Notes under the pieces: generated by a model
Told to the model about the DNA's origin: nothing
Seen by the model: only the letters and a program-made list of their open reading frames with translations
Database searches by the model: none
DNA from: Fibrella aestuarina BUZ 2
GTDB taxonomy: Bacteria > Bacteroidota > Bacteroidia > Cytophagales > Spirosomataceae
Direction: 5' to 3'
Assembly: GCF_000331105.1 (NCBI RefSeq)
Contig: NC_019012.1
Location: 1 to 64,000 of the forward strand
DNA length: 64,000 nucleotides
Translations under genes and position numbers: made by a program
Shown: one piece after another, positions 43,688-52,981 of the stretch
How positions within the stretch are numbered: position 1 is the first letter of the stretch
How the letters are laid out: every line of letters starts with the position of its first letter

Positions 43688-46600
43688 ATGACGCGCTACC
43701 CAACGCCCCGCACTCGTCAGACCAATACCCGCCCGGTACTTGTTGTTACTAATCAATACAGCCTGTTTGGACAGCCGGGGTTAGTACCACCCGTAAGAGG
43801 ACAACAAAAACTACAGGCCGCAACCATACTTACCGTTGACGAACGGATAGAACTAAAGGCAACACCAGCTAACGCGCTTTTCTATCTGTCGGCTGATTCG
43901 TTCACTATTCCGGCCAGCAACGGGGCCAAACTACGGGCGAACCTTGCCGCTATTGAGACACTAAAACGAATCGAGCAGGAGGGACGCACGGCCACACCCG
44001 ACGAACAGCAAATCTTGTCGCTCTATACGGGTTGGGGTGGTTTGTCGGCAGTCTGGAAAACGGATGCATTTGAGCAGTGGCAACAAGCTCAGGCCAACCC
44101 GACAAAAGAGCTTGACGAATCAGTAAACCGTTGGGGCAATCAGTACGGGCGTACCCGGCAACGGCTCACCGACCTGTTGACCCCCGCCGAACAGTCAGCC
44201 GCCGAAGCCTCGACGCTCAACGCATTCTATACCGCCCCGAACGTCGTAACAGCCATGTGGCAGGCCATCGAAGGGTTTGGTTTTACGGGTGGCCGCATTC
44301 TGGAGCCAGCCGCAGGCATTGGCTATTACATTGGCCTGATGCCGCCAGCCTTGCGCGAACGGTCGGCGTGGGTCACGGTCGAGAAAGACCGGCTATCCGG
44401 CCACATCTTGCAACAGCTTTACCCGGAGGTTGAAACCCATGTTTGCGGATTGGAAGAGACCGGTGGGGCGGCCCCCCAATTACAGGCCGCAAGTTTTGAC
44501 CTCGTGATTGGTAACGTACCCTTTGGTGGTTACACGGTGTACGACCGACAACACCCCGAACTAAACGCCTTTGCCATCCATAATTATTTCATCGGCAGGT
44601 CGGCGCAGTTAGTAAAACCCGGTGGCATTGTAGCCCTAATTACGTCAATGGGTACGCTCGACGCAGCCGGGGCCGACTTTCGGCGGTTCCTGACCGTTGA
44701 AGCCGACGCGGAACTATTGGGAGCCATCCGCCTACCCTCCAACACCCACGAAGCCAATGCCGGAACGCAGGTAACGACCGACGTACTGTTTTTGCGTAAA
44801 AGGACTGTCACGGCCCGAACCTTTGCCGCCTACCCGTTTGAACGTACCGTAACCATTCGGGCAGAGACGAACGAGGAGGACACGGTAAGCGCGTTGGCCG
44901 TGAACGAGTATTATCATGCCCACCCCGAAATGATGCTGGGTGAAATGCGGTTTGCCCACGAGGTAAACAAAGGCGGATTGTACCGGGCCGACCAGCCTAC
45001 TTTATACCAGCCGCAGCCCGCCGACTTGCCGCAGCTATTGGCGGCAGCCCTTGACCAATTGCCGAAAGGCGTTTACGAGAATGGCCCGGCATCCGGTAAC
45101 GACCAAAAAACCACACAACACACCGACGAACGGTTTGCTGATTCAATAACCATTCGGGGCAAGCGATACAGTCAGAGCCTTATTATCGGGCAGTACGAGC
45201 GGCTGAAAAAAGCATTTGACCAATTGCGAAAAGCGGAACAAGAGGGTAGGGGAGAGGTCGAAACCGACAACTTGCGTATCGAACTGAATCAGGCATATTC
45301 ACTCTTTACGCGGTATTTTGGAACACTGAACCGTAACCGGGTTTTGGCTTTTTTGGAAGACTACGACCCGCAGTTTGCCACCGTACAGGCGTTAGAAATA
45401 ATTACCCGAATTGATGAAGGCCGGAGCCAAACGAGTAAAGCAGGGTACGCGATTGCCAAGGCTGACATTTTCCGGCAGCGCGTTCATCCGGCTCACCAGC
45501 ACCCGCAACGGGTCGAATCGTTGGCCGATGGGTTACGGCTGTCCATTGGCTTATACGGATGGGTGAATGTGGAGCAGATGGGCGACTGGATGCAGCAGAC
45601 TCATACGGAGGTCCGTAACGCATTGTTAGTTGCTGAGTTAGCGTATCTGAATCCGGCATCGGGCCGAATTGAAGACCGCGATACGTACCTATCGGGTAAT
45701 GTGCGGAAGAAGTTAGCGCAGGCCACCGAAGCCGCCCGGCAAGATGCACAGTACGCCGTGAATGAACGGGCGTTATCCGCCGTACTACCGGCCACCATAC
45801 CCGCCCCCCTAATCTCGTTCCGATTGGGTTCGGTCTGGATTCCCACCCCAATTATTGAACAGTTCATCAGCCAAACGCTGCAAACCAATTGCGTAACGCT
45901 TCGCTATAACCACCGGGTAGGTCAGTACGAAGTTGAGGGCATGGGTAACGTCTCGTCGGTGCAAAACCGCTCGTTGGGTACGTCGCGCCGAACGGCCATG
46001 CAGTTAATTGAAGCCGCTTTGCAGGGCCGTACCGTCGTGGTAACAAAAACCATTATCGACGCGGAAGGAAAGGAGCGGACGGTTAAAGACGTAGAAGCGA
46101 CCAGTCAGGCGGTACAGGCGCAGGAAGCCCTAAACGACCTGTTTGTTGATTATGTGCGCGACCACCACGGCCCGGCCATCGAACCCGTGTACAATGAGCT
46201 TTACAATAGCCACGTACATAAAACATACTACGAACCCGCTCTGAAACAGTACCCCGGCGCGTCGCCAGCCATTCAGCTACGGCTACACCAGTTCCGGGGC
46301 GTGGAGCGCATCAAAGAGCAGGACACCTTGTTAGCTCATGCTGTAGGGTCGGGTAAATCGTTCACCATGATAACCGCAGCAATGGAATTGAAACGGTTAG
46401 GGTTGGCGCACAAACCTATGATTGTGGTGCAGAACTCGACCCTGAAAGACTTTGCCCGTGCGTGGCGAACCTTATACCCCGCAGCCCTGATCTACGTACC
46501 CCAACCCGCCGACCTTGAAGCCAGCAACCGCAAACGATTCTTACAACGTCTTGCCACTAATAACTTTGACGGGGTGCTGATTCCGCAGAGTTTTCTAAAG

Positions 46601-48802
46601 CTCATCCCTGACGACCCGGCCAGCGAGGAAGAATTTATTCAGGAAGAAATAGCCCGGATTGCCTACGCCGTTGCCGCAGCCGAACGGCAGGGCCGACAGA
46701 AACCCATGAGCGTAAAACGGCTAAATGAATTGAAATTACGGTTAGCAAACCGTCGCGCCCGGCAGGCCGACCGGAAAAAAGACGAGATGCTTACGTTTGA
46801 CCAGTTGGGTATTGACGCGCTGTTTTTAGACGAAGCCCACAGATACAAGCGACTTGGATTTTTCACCGTTCGGCAGAACGTGAAAGGCATCGACGCGGCA
46901 GGGTCGGAGGATGCACTAAGCGCATTGTTCAAGTGCCGCACGGTACAGGCACGGCGGGGCCGGGTGGTATTGGCGACGGGTACGCCCATCAGTAATACAA
47001 TGGCCGAATCGTGGACTACCCTACGGTTTATTGCCCCCGACCGGCTAAATAAGGCCATGCTGTCCACGTTTGACCAGTTCGCCGGAGCATTCGGCAGCGT
47101 GATACAGTCGTTTGAATTGACCGCCACGGGCAACTTTAAGGCCATTGAACGCTTCGCAAAATTCGTAAACGTGCAGCAGCTTTCGGAGTTATACCGCGCT
47201 CATGTTGACGTAGTGCTGAACGAAGACGTTATTGAGTTCCAACGTGACGCGACGTTACCAACCCTTAAAGACGGGCAGCATACGCGCATTATCATTCCGC
47301 AAACGGAAGGCGTGGCCGACGAGTTGGACAGCATCAAGACAACCTTACGCTGGTTTGAAAATCTGACCGGAGCCACCAAGCGGGATAACTCGCACGTTCC
47401 GTTAGTGTGTTTCGGACAAGCCCGGAAAGCGACCATTGATTTACGCTTGCTTGATGCCAACAATCCCGACGAAGCTGGGTCTAAGTGTAACCGGGTGGTA
47501 ACGGAGGTGATACGTCTTTACAACCAATCCACAGCGTACCGGGGAACACAGCTAATTTTTGCCGACAATTATCAAAGCCCCTCTCAAAAAGACTGGTTTG
47601 ACGAAGAAGGTTTAACGCAAAAGGGAGTACGCTTTAACTTGTTCGAGGACATACGAGCTAAACTAATCGCGCAGGGTGTACCGGCTGATGAAATTGCGAT
47701 TGTACCCGTCGAAGCTGACAAACGCGAACCGTTGTTTGCCAAAGTACGTACCGGCGCGGTTCGGGTGTTGTTGGGTACGTCGGAACGGGCAGGCGTTGGC
47801 GTGAATGTGCAGGAACGTTTAGTAGCTGTTCACCACATGGACGCACCTAACCGCCCGACTGATTTTGAGCAGCGTAACGGGCGACTCATCCGGCAGGGCA
47901 ACTTACACGCCGTTTGGGGCATCCCGGTTGAAATCCTGACCTACGGCGTAGAAAAAACGCTCGACGCGACCGCCTACGGTCGGTTAGCGATTAAGCAAAA
48001 ATTTATCAATCAGGTACTAAAAGGCCACATTGCCGATGACCAAATGGCCGACATCAGCGCGGACGATGATTTTTCCGCCATGTCGTTCGACCAGATGATG
48101 GCGACGTTATCCGGTTCGCAATACGCTTTGCTATACACCACGCGCCAGCTTGAACTATCGCGGGTGCAGCAAGCCCGTAAGAACTGGCAACGCGGGTTGA
48201 TGGATGCCCAATATCAGGTAGAAAACGCCGGGCGGTTCGTCCGGCACAGTACACCGCTACTAAATCAGTTGGAAGAGGAAGCCGCCGAGTTGCGGGCTTG
48301 TTTTGGCGACCCCTACACCCTGACGGGCGTAACGATTAACGGTGTTGTTTATGCCGAGAAGTGGGGCGAAGCTGTACAACACCTGATAGAGCAGGTTAAG
48401 GGACTTGTTAAACGCAGAGTTGAGGAAGCAAGAAGCATCCAGATAAACGGCCTGACGTTGACCCTAACCGGGGAGCGTTCACAGGAATTAATAGGCGACT
48501 TTTTGCCCGGTCAGGCCGTAGTGCGGTACAGTTGGGGCCGTAGTTTATCGGGCGTGGTGGGTTCATCGAACGGGCTATTTTCGTCGCTCAAAGCCGCCGT
48601 TGCCCGTGCCTATGAAGCCCCCGCCAACCTGCGCCACGAACTGGAACGCGCCCGGCTGATTGAACAGGAGTTTAGCCGCAAATTGGCCCAACCTTTCCGG
48701 CAGGAGGCCCAACTACACCAATTAGAAGCAGAAGTTGCCGACCTGAAACGCCGGATGGAAACTGAAAACGAACCAGAGCCAGCCGCCGAACTCGTAGCCT
48801 AA
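43688..48802 (+). CDS. giant DNA methyltransferase-SNF2-type helicase (BmhA-like)
   Basis: 1704 residues. The N6-adenine methyltransferase domain has motif I LEPAAGIGYYIG (about 205) and motif IV IGNVPFGG (about 275). The helicase half has Walker A HAVGSGKSFTM (about 885), DEAH in FLDEAHRYKRLGFF (about 1048), TGTPISN (about 1097) and a C-terminal helicase lobe (TSERAGVGVNVQERLVAVHHMD, then QRNGRLIRQG). Bacteroides mobile elements carry similar fused proteins. A role protecting the element from host restriction or in DNA processing during transfer is an inference. No restriction nuclease of the cognate type is fused to it. It is the last gene of the plus-strand cargo block and is driven by the shared promoter module. 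Confidence 0.85.
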   Translation: MTRYPTPRTRQTNTRPVLVVTNQYSLFGQPGLVPPVRGQQKLQAATILTVDERIELKATPANALFYLSADSFTIPASNGAKLRANLAAIETLKRIEQEGRTATPDEQQILSLYTGWGGLSAVWKTDAFEQWQQAQANPTKELDESVNRWGNQYGRTRQRLTDLLTPAEQSAAEASTLNAFYTAPNVVTAMWQAIEGFGFTGGRILEPAAGIGYYIGLMPPALRERSAWVTVEKDRLSGHILQQLYPEVETHVCGLEETGGAAPQLQAASFDLVIGNVPFGGYTVYDRQHPELNAFAIHNYFIGRSAQLVKPGGIVALITSMGTLDAAGADFRRFLTVEADAELLGAIRLPSNTHEANAGTQVTTDVLFLRKRTVTARTFAAYPFERTVTIRAETNEEDTVSALAVNEYYHAHPEMMLGEMRFAHEVNKGGLYRADQPTLYQPQPADLPQLLAAALDQLPKGVYENGPASGNDQKTTQHTDERFADSITIRGKRYSQSLIIGQYERLKKAFDQLRKAEQEGRGEVETDNLRIELNQAYSLFTRYFGTLNRNRVLAFLEDYDPQFATVQALEIITRIDEGRSQTSKAGYAIAKADIFRQRVHPAHQHPQRVESLADGLRLSIGLYGWVNVEQMGDWMQQTHTEVRNALLVAELAYLNPASGRIEDRDTYLSGNVRKKLAQATEAARQDAQYAVNERALSAVLPATIPAPLISFRLGSVWIPTPIIEQFISQTLQTNCVTLRYNHRVGQYEVEGMGNVSSVQNRSLGTSRRTAMQLIEAALQGRTVVVTKTIIDAEGKERTVKDVEATSQAVQAQEALNDLFVDYVRDHHGPAIEPVYNELYNSHVHKTYYEPALKQYPGASPAIQLRLHQFRGVERIKEQDTLLAHAVGSGKSFTMITAAMELKRLGLAHKPMIVVQNSTLKDFARAWRTLYPAALIYVPQPADLEASNRKRFLQRLATNNFDGVLIPQSFLKLIPDDPASEEEFIQEEIARIAYAVAAAERQGRQKPMSVKRLNELKLRLANRRARQADRKKDEMLTFDQLGIDALFLDEAHRYKRLGFFTVRQNVKGIDAAGSEDALSALFKCRTVQARRGRVVLATGTPISNTMAESWTTLRFIAPDRLNKAMLSTFDQFAGAFGSVIQSFELTATGNFKAIERFAKFVNVQQLSELYRAHVDVVLNEDVIEFQRDATLPTLKDGQHTRIIIPQTEGVADELDSIKTTLRWFENLTGATKRDNSHVPLVCFGQARKATIDLRLLDANNPDEAGSKCNRVVTEVIRLYNQSTAYRGTQLIFADNYQSPSQKDWFDEEGLTQKGVRFNLFEDIRAKLIAQGVPADEIAIVPVEADKREPLFAKVRTGAVRVLLGTSERAGVGVNVQERLVAVHHMDAPNRPTDFEQRNGRLIRQGNLHAVWGIPVEILTYGVEKTLDATAYGRLAIKQKFINQVLKGHIADDQMADISADDDFSAMSFDQMMATLSGSQYALLYTTRQLELSRVQQARKNWQRGLMDAQYQVENAGRFVRHSTPLLNQLEEEAAELRACFGDPYTLTGVTINGVVYAEKWGEAVQHLIEQVKGLVKRRVEEARSIQINGLTLTLTGERSQELIGDFLPGQAVVRYSWGRSLSGVVGSSNGLFSSLKAAVARAYEAPANLRHELERARLIEQEFSRKLAQPFRQEAQLHQLEAEVADLKRRMETENEPEPAAELVA

Positions 48803-49070
48803 CCACCAGCCGCGCCGATGCCTACGGGTATCAGCGCGGAATATAAAATAATTTAATAGCTGATTAGTAAAATAGTCAGCTATGTATTTATAAAAAAGAA
48901 TCAAGGGGTACGGCTGGGAAACGCCCTGCGGGCCATTCCCAGCCGGGCGCGTCGGGCCGCATCTTTCCCTCCACTCCCTCACCGCTGCGCGGTCGGTCGC
49001 TCCCGAAAAGACCCTGCCCTGTGCCGCGCGAATCAAGGGGAAAGGTGTTTTAGGAATGAAATAGTGACTG
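48803..49070. other. intergenic region with hairpins and two box-1 copies
   Basis: No gene. Holds an inverted repeat ATAGCTGA/TCAGCTAT (48856-48883), a GC-rich hairpin (9-bp arms 48912-48920 and 48936-48944 with an inner GCCC/GGGC stem), and two isolated ATCAAGGGG boxes (48900-48908 and 49032-49040) that lack box 2. It separates convergent genes. Confidence 0.6.
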
Positions 49071-49460
49071 TTAAATAGCCAGTAAAATAGGTGGCACATC
49101 TCCAACGTGGGTCAAATCAAGCGGGGTAATAGTTTTAGTACATTTTGAATTCATCTCACTTGGGTACGCCATTATCAGATAGTTTTCCACCTGGTCTATC
49201 GTGTACACGCCATTTAAAGGTAATTTTCCTAAATAAAGCTCGGCTCCATGCCGCAGGCAACCTTCAATCCAGTGCCGGTAGCCTACATTATACCGACCAC
49301 TGGCTCTATACCCATTTGTTGTTCGCATATGGCCCCCAAAGAAGCTGTTTTGAACCTTGCCCCAATAAAAAGGCTTGCCGTCCCACTCATGTAAGTAGAT
49401 GCAATGACGGTAGTTTCGTGCTTCCTCATAGGTGAGACAACGTACCCATTCTATTTGCAT
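49071..49460 (-). CDS. stand-alone GIY-YIG-like nuclease
   Basis: 129 residues. The GIY-YIG core is degenerate but ordered: CIYLHEWDGKPFYWGK (CIY..YWG for GIY..YIG), then Arg in YRASGRYN, then Glu in QVENYLIMAYPSEMN. The catalytic Tyr, Arg and Glu appear present. Such enzymes nick or cut DNA. It starts 6 bp after the stop of the PD-(D/E)XK fusion gene and is co-transcribed with it. Possible roles: homing, defence or strand processing for the element. Confidence 0.5.
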   Translation of the reverse strand: MQIEWVRCLTYEEARNYRHCIYLHEWDGKPFYWGKVQNSFFGGHMRTTNGYRASGRYNVGYRHWIEGCLRHGAELYLGKLPLNGVYTIDQVENYLIMAYPSEMNSKCTKTITPLDLTHVGDVPPILLAI

Positions 49461-49466
49461 GGCAGG

Positions 49467-50465
49467 TTATCTTAAAACGTGCGTTTCGTCAATTAACTCT
49501 TTAATACGAGCCACTTTATCTCTGGGTAACTTGCTCCAATACCAGTTTATAAATTCGGCCTCGACCAATGTACAACGGGGCTGATTTGGGCGATGATTTT
49601 TAACGTTGGCTAATCCGACTGAGAAGGCAACCGGTTTTTGATTGAATGACTCATAGAGTGGGGAATTTAGATACTCCTCCTTGACAAACCGGCCAAAATC
49701 TGTAATAGCAGTCAGCTCTTTTGAGTTGAGCTTATAAACTGATTTTTCTGTTGAAGTCTTCACCTGAACCATCACGATGTGATAAAAATAGCCGCGCCAT
49801 TTGATTCCGAACACATCAACAGGGGTTTGGCTGGCCGGTGTCAAGACAGCATCAAAACCATGTTTGTTGGATAAAATCTTCAGTATATAAGCCTCGCCTT
49901 CATCACCAACGACTTTCGAAAACAACCCTCCCAACCCTCGATGTGTCTTTTGCCACTTAGCATGGACATCATGGACAAACTTTTCAAGTCTATCCAAGTG
50001 ATTTAAATTCTCCTGTGAAACCAGAGTTGACTCCTGCTCGGGTTTAATCTCACTCAGAGTTGATTTGGTCGGCTTACTCAACTTGGGTTTTGCTGTCGGT
50101 ATCGAAGCAGGAGGTTGTGCTGCAAGTATCTTCGCTTGTGCTCGAAGTTTATCGCCGTCGTAGCAGAAAGTCTCAGTGAGTTTAAAATGCCCGACAACTT
50201 TCTTCTTAATAATCGCGACGGCAGCACACGGGTCTATTTGAAAATATTCCCCGTTGTACCTATATTTTTTAAGGGCCGTGTGGGCCAACTTTTCAGCTAT
50301 TCTTGAATCGGGTACCTCCATATGCCATTCGACTGTTTTAGCATCGGGTTGCCCTTTTGACAGTGCTTGCGCACGTATAAATGGATGAATTTCGGTTCTA
50401 CCAACCTTGATCAAGTCAGTCTGGCGGCCTTGCTCACTCAACACGTAGATGTATTCCTTCCCCAT
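49467..50465 (-). CDS. two-nuclease fusion: T5orf172 GIY-YIG plus PD-(D/E)XK
   Basis: 332 residues. N-terminal domain (5-90): YIYVLSEQGRQTDLIKVGRTE..R.QALSKG matches the T5orf172/MUG113 branch of GIY-YIG nucleases. A charged linker (about 100-160) leads to a restriction-endonuclease-like domain: Glu in VGDEGEAYILK, Asp in TPVDVFGIKW and QVKTS as Q-x-K. The second domain resembles Mrr/Holliday-resolvase-type PD-(D/E)XK folds. Both active sites look intact. It overlaps no other gene and is followed by a second GIY-YIG gene; a defence or competing-element role is plausible but unproven. Confidence 0.6.
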   Translation of the reverse strand: MGKEYIYVLSEQGRQTDLIKVGRTEIHPFIRAQALSKGQPDAKTVEWHMEVPDSRIAEKLAHTALKKYRYNGEYFQIDPCAAVAIIKKKVVGHFKLTETFCYDGDKLRAQAKILAAQPPASIPTAKPKLSKPTKSTLSEIKPEQESTLVSQENLNHLDRLEKFVHDVHAKWQKTHRGLGGLFSKVVGDEGEAYILKILSNKHGFDAVLTPASQTPVDVFGIKWRGYFYHIVMVQVKTSTEKSVYKLNSKELTAITDFGRFVKEEYLNSPLYESFNQKPVAFSVGLANVKNHRPNQPRCTLVEAEFINWYWSKLPRDKVARIKELIDETHVLR

Positions 50466-50606
50466 ATACCACTAAACGTAAATAGCTAAGTAGCCAAATA
50501 AGGAAATATCTTCTTGAAGTGCAAAATCAACGGCTTTGACGACAAGAATTTAAGCAATTCGTACCCCGTAGCCCGATGTACAACGGGATAATCCGTAGCC
50601 TTACGG

Positions 50607-51281
50607 TTACGTTGGTAAGGCCCGGTCGAAGTCTTCTTCCTCTTCTTCGGTGAGTAGATTCAGCAATACTGCCTGCACGTCGGCGGGTTTGTCTGCCAGG
50701 GCTTCCCGGAAGAGTGCGCCGTAGGTACGTCCCGTTTCGCGTTGCTGTTCCAAGGTTGAGGCTCGAACGGCTTCAAATTCTTCACAAAGAGAATCGTCAC
50801 TGAGTAGTCGGCTCAGGAGTTGGCGGTTGACCGAAAGTTTGAACGTACCTGGAGAAGCAACTGGCTCTGTGACGGGAGTGGTCGTCTGATTATCATAGAC
50901 CGCAATGGGTGGCTGCTGCTCCTCGTCGGCGGGTGCAAACGTCGGGTCATCCAACTCTGGTTCGGCAGGGGAGGAGGGGGGCGTGGTTGCGTTGCTGGCT
51001 GCTTCGGTTGATACAGGTACAGCCTGCTCTCCTATGGCGGGGTTTCGCCCAGGTTTTGCTAATGAGATAAGCTCGCTCCGTCTGTACGAAGCCATTGGCA
51101 TAGGTACGTCCACGGCAACCTTTCCGGCAGTGGGCTGAAAGAACGATTGCAAAGTCGGAGTGGGGCGGGTGGTCTTTTTAGCTTTGGCGCGACCCGTGAA
51201 GTAGAGTACCCCACCTGCCCAAACCAACAGGGCAACGGTGGCGACTACAAGAAATGTTGAGGTTGAAATTGCTAACAGCAT
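50607..51281 (-). CDS. membrane-anchored acidic protein in the ParA operon
   Basis: 224 residues. One N-terminal transmembrane helix (LAISTSTFLVVATVALLVWAGGVLYF), a long Pro/Thr/Glu-rich linker (about 45-140), and a helical acidic C-terminus (LLSRLLSDDSLCEEFEAVRAST.. ending LLTEEEEEDFDRALP). It is the third gene after ParA, matching the position of traC/traD in Bacteroides transfer regions; no family can be named. A role linking the DNA-processing complex to the membrane is an inference. Confidence 0.55.
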   Translation of the reverse strand: MLLAISTSTFLVVATVALLVWAGGVLYFTGRAKAKKTTRPTPTLQSFFQPTAGKVAVDVPMPMASYRRSELISLAKPGRNPAIGEQAVPVSTEAASNATTPPSSPAEPELDDPTFAPADEEQQPPIAVYDNQTTTPVTEPVASPGTFKLSVNRQLLSRLLSDDSLCEEFEAVRASTLEQQRETGRTYGALFREALADKPADVQAVLLNLLTEEEEEDFDRALPT

Positions 51282-51283
51282 AG

Positions 51284-51838
51284 CTATGAGTTAGAGGACT
51301 CGGATTTTGCAAATCGCGCCAGATTGGAAAGAAACGATTCGTCAGTCTGCTGGCTTATAGCTATCTCGTGCAGGAAGCAGAAGTAGGCCGTCATGGTCAA
51401 CTTGACCCGATACTTTACCATCAAATAGCCAGCTATCTGAATATACTCCTCCCGCATGGTTTCATCAAGAAACACGATTTTCACACCAGACAAGGATGGA
51501 GCTTCTTTTCGTCGGGTTGCTGTTGGCCTATTAACCGATAACTTTTTCGCTATTCGCCCGTTACGTCCTGACTTAAATTTATTGCCTTTCGCTGCTTCAG
51601 GTACGTCCAGATTCGTTACGGCCTTTACGGAATCAGCTAATTCCTGAGTAGGAATTTGAACTTCAGATTCAGGCGTTGAATTTTCCGCGTTGACATAGCT
51701 TCGATACCGACTGGTTTTTTGGCGGATTGCGTCGGCTGAACCGTTTAAGATCGGTGCTTCGGGCGGTACTGAGGGCGCGACCGAAGAAGTTGATTCGGAG
51801 GTTATAGGTGTGTTCCGGCGGTACTTGTCAAGGTCCAT
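51284..51838 (-). CDS. TraB/DUF3408-like partner of ParA
   Basis: 184 residues. A disordered N-terminus (TSESTSSVAPSVPPEAP) precedes a basic segment (KFKSGRNGRIAKKLSVNRPTATRRK) and a folded C-terminus (GVKIVFLDETMREEYIQIAGYLMVKYRVKLTMTAYFCFLHEI). The C-terminal pattern is like the ribbon-helix-helix-like end of DUF3408 transfer proteins. It overlaps the ParA stop by one base, so is tightly coupled to it. Likely the DNA-binding adaptor of the ParA-like ATPase (inference). Confidence 0.5.
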   Translation of the reverse strand: MDLDKYRRNTPITSESTSSVAPSVPPEAPILNGSADAIRQKTSRYRSYVNAENSTPESEVQIPTQELADSVKAVTNLDVPEAAKGNKFKSGRNGRIAKKLSVNRPTATRRKEAPSLSGVKIVFLDETMREEYIQIAGYLMVKYRVKLTMTAYFCFLHEIAISQQTDESFLSNLARFAKSESSNS

Positions 51839-52719
51839 TAGTACGTAGTGGTTTGGGTTGTGATTGCATCAACCTCGCAGATCAGATTGACTATGTCCTG
51901 AAGGTATTGGGCCTCCCGCCACTCGGCAGGTTTCGTGTCTTCCTTTCGTCGAACATACCGGCCCGCAGGCACCACAACCGGGGAGGAGATGGTCGTGAGC
52001 ATCTTGGCCCGATCAAAACCGGCATCAGCATCGTTTAGGCGGGTCTTCAGAAACGTTACGGGGATCGCATCGTTTTTAAAAATACTGGTTAGGTACGCTT
52101 CCAGGGCATCGGCCCGTTTGCCGAACGTGAATTTGAACTTGTTCCAGAAGCAGCGAATCGTTAGGTAGTTGGGTAGCTGCCTATTCTGTACATAGTCAAT
52201 GATTGCCCCTACGTATTGAATAGATGCGGCCACATCGACCTGTTGCGTGGTAAACGGCACGAGCAATACGTCGGTCTCGGCTAAGGCCCGGATGATGCCT
52301 GCGTTGAATTGCCCGCCCATATCCAGAAAAATGTAATCGAAATCTTCCCGCACCCGGTTCATGTCGAGTTCCTGCAAAGCAGATGAGGGCAGGGCGTGGA
52401 TCGGATAGTGGTCAACTAATTCCTGTTGCCGATTATGCCGATACCGCTCGAAAGCCGCCTGATCGTTCGCGCTTGTGTAAGGCTGTGCTATATGGAGCAG
52501 TTCAGGTGTGGGTACGTGCTGATACGCTTCGGTCAGCAATGCCAAACCCGTAACTTCCTCTTCGCGTAAATCCGTGATAGAATGTTGGGGCGGATCGCAG
52601 TCAAACACAATCACGCGCTGACGGGCTACATACGCGAGATAGGAGGCCAGAATCACGGTTAGGGTTGATTTTCCCATCCCGCCTTTGGACGTATGGATAG
52701 TAATGATCTTGCTGCTCAT
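51838..52719 (-). CDS. ParA-family ATPase of the transfer region (TraA-like)
   Basis: 293 residues. Deviant Walker A KGGMGKSTL at about 13, the VFDCDPPQHSI switch at about 37, and Walker B FDYIFLDMGGQF at about 125. Such ATPases position or segregate plasmids and are the first gene (traA) of Bacteroides transfer operons. Divergent from the mobilisation genes; the intervening gap holds a 9-bp-phased repeat array. It leads the operon with the two downstream partner genes. The gene is intact. Confidence 0.85.
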   Translation of the reverse strand: MSSKIITIHTSKGGMGKSTLTVILASYLAYVARQRVIVFDCDPPQHSITDLREEEVTGLALLTEAYQHVPTPELLHIAQPYTSANDQAAFERYRHNRQQELVDHYPIHALPSSALQELDMNRVREDFDYIFLDMGGQFNAGIIRALAETDVLLVPFTTQQVDVAASIQYVGAIIDYVQNRQLPNYLTIRCFWNKFKFTFGKRADALEAYLTSIFKNDAIPVTFLKTRLNDADAGFDRAKMLTTISSPVVVPAGRYVRRKEDTKPAEWREAQYLQDIVNLICEVDAITTQTTTY

Positions 52720-52772
52720 GTTGGTTGAATATGTAAAAAATTAAACAAAATAAAATAATTAAGTACATATTT

Positions 52773-52934
52773 GCAACTCATACAACTGGAGCAACTTTAG
52801 CAACTATGTTTCTAGTGTTGGCTGTGGCAACCCCGGTAATTGGTTTGCTCAAGGCAACTTAGGCAACGGTTGCATCCCAGTTGAAAGAGATTATTATGAT
52901 GCAAGCGACAACCCGGTTGCTCACTGCAACTCGA
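52773..52934. repeat. 9-bp-phased GCAAC repeat array between parA and mob genes
   Basis: Nine [AG]CAAC(T) units begin at 52773, 52782, 52791, 52800, 52827, 52854, 52863, 52908 and 52926; every interval is a multiple of 9 bp. TTGCTCA occurs twice in phase (52845, 52917). A frame through this stretch is open for about 60 codons but has no ATG. Position beside the relaxase genes makes it a candidate oriT, parS-like site or operator. Confidence 0.65.
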
Positions 52935-52981
52935 AACGGAGTGTGTAGCAAGCTATGTTTTTGTATATACAGCGGGTAGCT

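Noticed and set aside
48900..49040. Two further ATCAAGGGG copies
   Set aside because: They lack box 2 and a correctly spaced promoter, and no plus-strand gene follows.
52773..52934. CRISPR-like array
   Set aside because: Units are 9 bp with no spacers of CRISPR length and no cas genes.
52763..52946. Open plus-strand frame through the 9-bp array
   Set aside because: No ATG, GTG or TTG start is seen near its beginning, and the repeat phase itself would keep a frame open; not called as a gene.
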